From the NCBI RefSeq assembly GCF_002866925.1, contig NZ_PKUQ01000010.1:1-38799 (forward strand): a stretch of 38,799 nucleotides of DNA, read 5' to 3'. The DNA comes from Cohaesibacter celericrescens. GTDB lineage: Bacteria > Pseudomonadota > Alphaproteobacteria > Rhizobiales > Cohaesibacteraceae. The notes under the pieces were generated by a model. That model worked only from the letters and a program-made list of their open reading frames with translations, did no database searches and was not told the origin of the DNA. The position numbers were made by a program, and so were the translations under genes. This document shows, one piece after another, positions 33,859-38,799 of this stretch. Positions within the stretch are counted from its first letter, which is position 1. The number at the start of each line of letters is the position of its first letter.

Positions 33859-35841
33859 TTAGATCTTGCTTTGGCGAACTATACCGTCAGTCAATTTCGA
33901 AGTTGGACTTTCAACCAAGCGCACATTCGCTGCAGAAAGGCAGTCGACGATTGCCTCATCCGGTTTATAGCCCTTTGCGACGGTCGCCAAGACCGATCGA
34001 GCGCGCGCAATATCATTGGCTTCGCTGGCGCTTTTCAATGCGTCCAGGTGAATATCAAGAGCTTCTTGTGACATCTCTTCTTCCATTGCGCGCATTATCA
34101 AAGGATGCCGTGTTCTTGTAACACAATCACCAATCAGCAATTCCTCGCGGACTTTTTCTCCGGGTCGCAGACCTGTATATTGGATTTCAATATCTCCATC
34201 AGGATTGTTTTCATCTCGGACGTCCAAACCAGACAAATGGATCATTTCCCGCGCCATGTCCTGAATTCTAACTTCTTGCCCCATATCCAGCACAAATACG
34301 TCACCACCTTTGGCTAATGATCCAGCCTGAATTACAAGCAAGGCTGCTTCTGGAATAGTCATAAAATAGCGGGTGACATCGCGATGTGTGACAGTAACCG
34401 GACCGCCTTCTGCAATTTGGCGCCGAAAAAGCGGAACGACGGACCCTGATGACCCCAGAACATTGCCAAAACGCACCATAGAGAAAATGGTTTTTGTATC
34501 TGGATTTGCAGCTTTGGCCTGCACAATCAATTCTGCAACGCGCTTGGTGGCCCCCATCACATTGGTTGGCCGTACGGCTTTATCCGTTGAGATGAGTATG
34601 AAGCGCTCAATGTTGTTCTGAAACGCTGCCTCACAAGCATTTAAAGTGCCCTTGATATTGTTTTCAATTCCGACAAACACATTCTGTTCGACCAGAGGCA
34701 CATGTTTGTAAGCGGCGGCATGGTAAAAAACTTGAATGTCAAAATGAGAGACCACCCTATTGAGACGATCGAAATCACAAACAGACCCCATGATCGGAAC
34801 AATAGTGATGGATAGATTCCGCTTCTTGATAATCTGGGAAAGCTCTTGCTCAATCTGATAGAGATTAAACTCGCAATTTTCATAAAGAACAAGACGATCA
34901 GGTCCAATGTTCAGAATCTGGCGGCACAGTTCAGAGCCGATGGAGCCCCCTGCCCCAGTGACCAAAACCGACTTTTCCTTAATGCTATTCTGCAGTAAAT
35001 CTTCACGCGGAGGTACGGTCTCACGCCCAAGCAAGTCGTCGATTTCGACCTCACGCAAGACATCAACGGTCGCGGCTCCGGTAACAATTTCCATCATCGA
35101 TGGAACCGTCAAAACATTGATATCTCCCTTACTCAAGCGCTCCAAAACCTGCCGTTTTTCCGCAGGAGAAGCTGACGGGATAGCGAGAAGAACGCGTTTT
35201 AAATCAAACCGATCCTGTAAATCTGGCAATGCGCTGGAGGGGTAGACCCGAATGCCTTGAATGATAGAATTATGCAAATTTGGATCATCATCAATAAAGG
35301 CAACCGTCTTGTATTCCCGGCTATCCGCAAGGGCGACAGCAAGCTGCACACCGGCACCACCAGCACCGTAAATGGCAATCGTCTCATGAGGCAGAATATT
35401 TTTCAAAATCCAGTGGTAATAATGGCGATAAATGAAACGGCTAAGCCCTGCATAACACAGCGTCACCAGCGCAAATATGATAGGAATTGAACGTGGAATA
35501 TACTGTCCCGATTTGAAGAAATCGAGTGCCATCACAAAAAGGGCAAGGAAGAAGACGGACCGAAACAATTGTGTCACCGTCTGCGCCCCGGCAAAACGCA
35601 GGATCGTGCGATAGACCCGGTTCACAGAGAAAATGGCAACACCGACGACCGACACCAGAGGGAAAATCCACCAATTCGGGACGATATAGCTTTCCGGCCA
35701 CCAGTCTGACAAACGTAAGACGTAGGAAGCCCACAAGCAGATTGGTAGAAACAAAGCATCGAGCCCCATCATAACCTTGCGCTTGATGCTTCGGCGGACT
35801 TGCAGCAAGTCTTTCTGTTTCTCGTGTAACGAAGAAAACAT
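33859..35841 (-). CDS. Membrane UDP-GlcNAc 4,6-dehydratase, PglF/WbpM/CapD family
   Basis: A 660-residue nucleotide-sugar dehydratase. Four membrane helices fill about residues 25-140. A first Rossmann domain has GAGGAGVQ (159-166). The catalytic SDR domain has GAGGSIG (296-302), HAAAYKHVPLVE, STDK (418-421) and MGATK (429-433). The Ser-Met-Lys arrangement, with Met where short inverting PseB/FlaA1 enzymes have Tyr, marks the long WbpM/PglF type. These make UDP-4-keto-6-deoxy-GlcNAc, the entry step to bacillosamine and legionaminic acid. It is the only 4,6-dehydratase in the window, so it probably feeds the CBS-aminotransferase. Confidence 0.93.
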   Translation of the reverse strand: MFSSLHEKQKDLLQVRRSIKRKVMMGLDALFLPICLWASYVLRLSDWWPESYIVPNWWIFPLVSVVGVAIFSVNRVYRTILRFAGAQTVTQLFRSVFFLALFVMALDFFKSGQYIPRSIPIIFALVTLCYAGLSRFIYRHYYHWILKNILPHETIAIYGAGGAGVQLAVALADSREYKTVAFIDDDPNLHNSIIQGIRVYPSSALPDLQDRFDLKRVLLAIPSASPAEKRQVLERLSKGDINVLTVPSMMEIVTGAATVDVLREVEIDDLLGRETVPPREDLLQNSIKEKSVLVTGAGGSIGSELCRQILNIGPDRLVLYENCEFNLYQIEQELSQIIKKRNLSITIVPIMGSVCDFDRLNRVVSHFDIQVFYHAAAYKHVPLVEQNVFVGIENNIKGTLNACEAAFQNNIERFILISTDKAVRPTNVMGATKRVAELIVQAKAANPDTKTIFSMVRFGNVLGSSGSVVPLFRRQIAEGGPVTVTHRDVTRYFMTIPEAALLVIQAGSLAKGGDVFVLDMGQEVRIQDMAREMIHLSGLDVRDENNPDGDIEIQYTGLRPGEKVREELLIGDCVTRTRHPLIMRAMEEEMSQEALDIHLDALKSASEANDIARARSVLATVAKGYKPDEAIVDCLSAANVRLVESPTSKLTDGIVRQSKI

Positions 35842-35880
35842 TTATTCTCGGCCTTCAAATTATAATTTAGATGTCCGCTT

Positions 35881-35900
35881 TATATCGCTGGTCCGATATA
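35881..35900. repeat. Palindrome upstream of pglF-like gene
   Basis: TATATCG (35881-35887), a six-base loop and CGATATA (35894-35900) form perfect arms 40 bases upstream of the dehydratase start, in a 238-base AT-rich gap. It is a possible operator or leader hairpin. Confidence 0.35.
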
Positions 35901-36079
35901 TTGTATAGCTCGAAGAAGAAGCCAATATAGCTTTGATTATAAAGATAGTTGCATTTTTCAAGCGTTTATCAATCCGGTTATTGAATCTTTATAATTGCCC
36001 GACACGAATATTTTAAACCAAGGCGATAGGCACATACTTTGCAATGCAACGAACCGAGGAGAGTGCGTATAACCATCAT

Positions 36080-36904
36080 TCATTGCGCAAGCGCGCGCTT
36101 TTTCTCAACAACAATATTGACCGATTTCCTCAATTCCTCCTGATCATCCCGAACCTGTTCAGAACTTCTTTGCATCAAAATACGTTCCGCCTCGCGCAAT
36201 TGGGCAATCGCCTCGGCAAAGGCTTCAAGATCATGCTGACCATCGTCTTCTTTTCTATAGAAGGTACGCGACAGAATTACCAACTCAGACCCCAAGCGAA
36301 CATGTTCGGACACAACGGCGCGCCCTGAGACCAGCCCTTCGCCCATGCGCGCCACACCACCAAATCCAAATGGCTTGTCATACTGTTTGGAGCACTCTGC
36401 AAAATGCTGAATCTTACCATCGATTAGAGGCTCAAACATGAAGTCCATCCCCATATCCAGATGCAAATCATTCAGGCCGACAAACAATTCCGTCACGCCT
36501 GGGACCTGAGCAATCCTATCCAAATCCTCAAAGGCCGCAGCTGTCTCAATCAGGGGAACAATACCGGCTCTTCCCCGCACCATAGTGCTGAACTGCTGCA
36601 ACTGCGTTGCAGACGTGAACATCGGCAACATCAAAAAATCAGCGCCGGCCTCTATCGCTTGATCAATTTCACGTTCGGTCCCATCGTAAAGCGGGTTCAG
36701 CCTGACAAGCAATTCAGCCTTTGAAAGCGCTCGTTTAACCTTGGCAACATCGTCCATCTTGTGGCTCGTGATAAAGGTATCAAGATGTTGCTGGCGCGCA
36801 AGTTTGCCGTTGATTTCCAAGTCAACAAAGATCCTGTTGACACCCACACCCTCCGCAAATTTTGCAAAATCAGGATCGTTGGTAATCAGCATTAGTTTCA
36901 ACAT
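36080..36904 (-). CDS. HpcH/HpaI aldolase/citrate-lyase family protein
   Basis: A 274-residue TIM-barrel protein of the family that cleaves or forms C-C bonds with pyruvate or oxaloacetate using a divalent metal. Visible blocks are MLITNDPDFAKFAEGVGVNRIFVDLEINGK at the start, RLNPLY, GADFLMLPMF, PLIETAAAFE (the metal-ligand Glu strand) and GLNDLHLDMG. Its role in a glycan locus is unclear: it may supply or trim a pyruvyl-type substituent, or act on a 2-keto acid. I start at the ATG at 36904, which gives the MLKLMLITN opening; an ATG at 36922 adds six residues, and neither has a good ribosome site. The MurJ-like gene lies 93 bases upstream on the same strand, so they may be cotranscribed. Confidence 0.8.
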   Translation of the reverse strand: MLKLMLITNDPDFAKFAEGVGVNRIFVDLEINGKLARQQHLDTFITSHKMDDVAKVKRALSKAELLVRLNPLYDGTEREIDQAIEAGADFLMLPMFTSATQLQQFSTMVRGRAGIVPLIETAAAFEDLDRIAQVPGVTELFVGLNDLHLDMGMDFMFEPLIDGKIQHFAECSKQYDKPFGFGGVARMGEGLVSGRAVVSEHVRLGSELVILSRTFYRKEDDGQHDLEAFAEAIAQLREAERILMQRSSEQVRDDQEELRKSVNIVVEKKRALAQ

Positions 36905-36997
36905 ACTGGGACTAATCCACATTTCTATTCAGAGCCAAAGGATCCTTAAAATATTTCCTTCGCAACAAAGCAAAGAGGTTCTTGTCGCACAACACAT

Positions 36998-38503
36998 TTA
37001 TCGCCTTTCTTTGCTTTCCGCCAAGGCAGCCCGCATCAAAGGCAACACGGTCAGAGCATTAGCGGCAACGAGCAAAATACCGATCACGACAGCCAAGAAG
37101 CAAGAGAGCAAAATAGACGGCTCTGGGATCCAGCGCGACAATCCCCATAACAGCGGCACACTCACAACAAAAGTGATGCAGGCAACAAGTATCAGTTGTT
37201 TTACAGTTTCCGTGACAAAGGTCCACTTGCCTTTTGACAAATTGACTATGTTGAGCCCTGAATGAACAAAATAAAACACCAAAAACGGTAACAGAAGCCA
37301 TGTTTGATTGACCTGACCATAATTGATGACCACAAATTGGGAGCCAGTCGCAAGAGCCGCAGCAATGATTGAATTTCGCAAAACAAGCCGGGGCAAACCC
37401 AATGCATTCAATCCAATTGTCGTCATAAAAGTCACCCCAGCGAAAGGTAACGCCAGAAACAAATATTGAGATGTTTCTGCAATCCGCAAAACATCCTGAA
37501 GAGACATAGCCCCTCGGAGAAAAATCAGCTTGGTCAATCCCTCCCCAACGCACAGCCAAACACCTATGATTGCAGCAGAAAGTACGGCAATACCCTTTAT
37601 GGCGTTAAGCACCTGTGCCTGAAATTTCTCTAACTCATTGTCTGGAATTTTAGACAACCGAGGCAACAAGATCGTCACCAAAGGTCCAAAAATCAGAGCC
37701 GACGGCAATTCAAATAGCTTATAACTATAATTGAAGATAGCGAGATTGCCCTCTCCGCCAGTCGCGTAGATTGTGCGGAAGATGATTGGCATGGCCACCA
37801 GCAAACTAAGACTGAGGACACCAGCGCCAAAATCGCTCCAAAACGGCAGCCCGGGCTTGCTAGAGCCAAGCTGTATCGAGCGTCGGAACAACCCTCTCGA
37901 ATTGAAGCCCAAGAGAGACAGTCGGATAAGACTGGCACCAATAATAGCGCTGGCAAATGCCAGTAATTTTTCATCATTCTGCCACCAAGCAATCAAAAAC
38001 ACGCAAATAGAGGCGTTGAAGGCCAAGGTCCCCAGATTTGGCAGAACGAAAATTTCATTAGCATTCAAAAAGGACACAAAAACACCGGTCAGTGCCGCAA
38101 CAGGCAACGAGATCAGCGTGATCGTCATCGCCATTTCATATATAGACAAGGCTTGCGACGATGCACTGGGCGCCAGTAAAGCGAGCAGAGGCCCCGACCA
38201 CAAGGCTAGACACCCTGCCAGAAGGGAAAATGCCAATCCGACAACGACAGCAATATATCTGGCCAGCGCCTGACGCTCTTGACCGTGTGCTTTGCACAAG
38301 CGAGGGGTCAGGACCGCACTGAATCCCCCTGCCAACAGCAGGCCCACTGTAAAATCCGGCAAGCTAAGCAGCACGATGACAATATCGGCCTGTTCCGTCA
38401 CGCCATAACGACCGGCCAGAATTAAATCACGCAGAAAGCCAGACAAGCGTCCGAGAAGCAATGCAAAACTGACAAGGGACATGGTCACAAAAAGGGATTT
38501 CAT
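36998..38503 (-). CDS. MurJ/MviN-family lipid flippase
   Basis: A 501-residue integral membrane protein with about 14 helices and the MOP-superfamily features of MurJ/MviN, including GRLSGFLRDLILAGRYG near the N-terminus. It lies within the glycan locus and no Wzx-like gene is present, so it may flip the undecaprenyl-linked glycan rather than lipid II; this is inference. I start at the ATG at 38503; the frame extends to a TTG at 38542 and includes an AGGAGG 18 bases upstream of the ATG, so the exact start is uncertain. It heads the minus-strand run murJ-like, aldolase, pglF-like, ligase. Confidence 0.87.
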   Translation of the reverse strand: MKSLFVTMSLVSFALLLGRLSGFLRDLILAGRYGVTEQADIVIVLLSLPDFTVGLLLAGGFSAVLTPRLCKAHGQERQALARYIAVVVGLAFSLLAGCLALWSGPLLALLAPSASSQALSIYEMAMTITLISLPVAALTGVFVSFLNANEIFVLPNLGTLAFNASICVFLIAWWQNDEKLLAFASAIIGASLIRLSLLGFNSRGLFRRSIQLGSSKPGLPFWSDFGAGVLSLSLLVAMPIIFRTIYATGGEGNLAIFNYSYKLFELPSALIFGPLVTILLPRLSKIPDNELEKFQAQVLNAIKGIAVLSAAIIGVWLCVGEGLTKLIFLRGAMSLQDVLRIAETSQYLFLALPFAGVTFMTTIGLNALGLPRLVLRNSIIAAALATGSQFVVINYGQVNQTWLLLPFLVFYFVHSGLNIVNLSKGKWTFVTETVKQLILVACITFVVSVPLLWGLSRWIPEPSILLSCFLAVVIGILLVAANALTVLPLMRAALAESKERR

Positions 38504-38799
38504 GGAGTTTAGAGCCCTAATAGGCCTCCTGCGTGAGAACAATAAATTTCTTGTTTATTCTGCTAATTGAGTGAATTGAAAACGGCAAGTCATCCTGTGG
38601 GAGCGCCTTTTCAAGGCGAATCCACCAACATCAAGGGATCCGCCACCATAAAAGACAATTTCATCGTCGAATTCAACGGTTACACCGCCATTTTAGAGCC
38701 CATGCTCCTCGTTACAGAGTCTAGGCGTTCGCATCTGCCTTGGTGTATGCTTCGAGAGACTTGTCTCCGCAAGCGTCGATGACGTAACCACAGGCTCTT
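38504..38799. other. Right-edge region without a complete gene
   Basis: No complete gene is visible. A plus-strand frame at 38567-38782 starts with TTG, lacks a ribosome site and matches nothing I know, although its codons look fairly protein-like. A minus-strand reading at 38721-38798 resembles part of a tyrosine recombinase and is listed separately. The promoter of the MurJ-like gene should lie here but is not evident. Confidence 0.4.
38721..38798 (-). pseudogene. Possible truncated tyrosine recombinase (integrase) fragment
   Basis: From the right edge, the minus strand encodes 25 residues ending at a TAG at 38721-38723. The stretch GDKSLEAYTKADANA resembles the N-terminal (core-binding) part of phage-type integrases, where the pattern GDK-L-x-Y-T-x-ADA is followed by an F-R-D segment. 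Here the frame stops exactly where that segment should begin, so the gene looks broken. The match is from memory and the fragment is short. Confidence 0.3.

Noticed and set aside
18088..35841. Pseudaminic acid pathway
   Set aside because: There is no PseG-type hydrolase or PseH GNAT, the dehydratase has the Ser-Met-Lys arrangement of long retaining enzymes rather than the PseB type, and NeuC and PglD homologues are present. These fit a legionaminic-type route better.
38567..38782. Plus-strand 71-codon frame at the right edge
   Set aside because: TTG start, no ribosome site, no recognised homology, and it overlaps the integrase-like reading on the other strand.
1..38799. CRISPR arrays, tRNA and rRNA genes
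   Set aside because: I found no regularly spaced direct repeats and no tRNA- or rRNA-like sequence on either strand by eye.

Overview
The window looks like an alphaproteobacterial chromosome or large replicon of roughly even base composition. The clues are a DUF1523 protein, a clade I (Tat-exported) nitrous oxide reductase cluster of the nosC-R-Z-D-F-Y-L type, and BaeSR-like two-component genes. Rhodobacterales or marine Hyphomicrobiales relatives are the best guess; this is inferred from gene content, not from a database search. LAYOUT. (1) 1-478 holds no gene. It carries a stretch that resembles the terminal inverted repeat of a Tn3-family transposon ending at base 271. (2) 479-2759, minus strand: a BaeS/BaeR-like sensor kinase and response regulator. 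(3) 3111-9302, plus strand: a tight five-gene operon of largely unknown function, comprising an all-helical coiled-coil protein, an unrecognised protein, an AAA+ ATPase, a DUF6638-like protein and a DUF1523 inner-membrane protein. The first four genes overlap or nearly touch. This is the best candidate in the window for an undescribed system. (4) 9303-9814: an AT-rich gap that ends in a TTGAC-N4-GTCAA Crp/Fnr-type box placed about 41.5 bases before a predicted transcription start. (5) 9815-17985: nosC-nosR-nosZ-nosD-nosF-nosY-nosL, encoding the periplasmic N2O reductase, its electron donor and its copper-site maturation system; nosX/apbE is absent. (6) 18088-38503: a surface-glycan locus. It encodes a probable UDP-GlcNAc to CMP-legionaminic-acid-type route: PglF/WbpM dehydratase, CBS-fused DegT aminotransferase, NeuD/PglD acetyltransferase, NeuC, NeuB and NeuA. 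Three tailoring modules accompany it: an N-acetyl-sugar amidotransferase with dedicated HisF and HisH paralogues (acetamidino formation), a NodB-type deacetylase translationally coupled to a formyltransferase (possible acyl exchange), and an AsnB-type amidotransferase. Assembly functions are a PglC-like initiating phosphoglycosyl transferase, one unassigned GT-B protein, a MurJ-like flippase and an O-antigen ligase/polymerase. An HpcH/HpaI aldolase homologue sits in the same locus. (7) The right edge, after 38504, has no complete gene but may hold the broken end of a tyrosine recombinase. HOW THEY WORK TOGETHER. The nos genes form one oxygen/nitrogen-oxide-controlled transcription unit. In the glycan locus UDP-diNAc-bacillosamine is the likely branch point: it can be loaded on undecaprenyl phosphate by the PglC-like enzyme or diverted through NeuC/NeuB/NeuA to a CMP-nonulosonate, which the amidotransferase and formyltransferase modules would then decorate. 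The two-component system faces the five-gene operon across a shared 351-base intergenic region and could regulate it.
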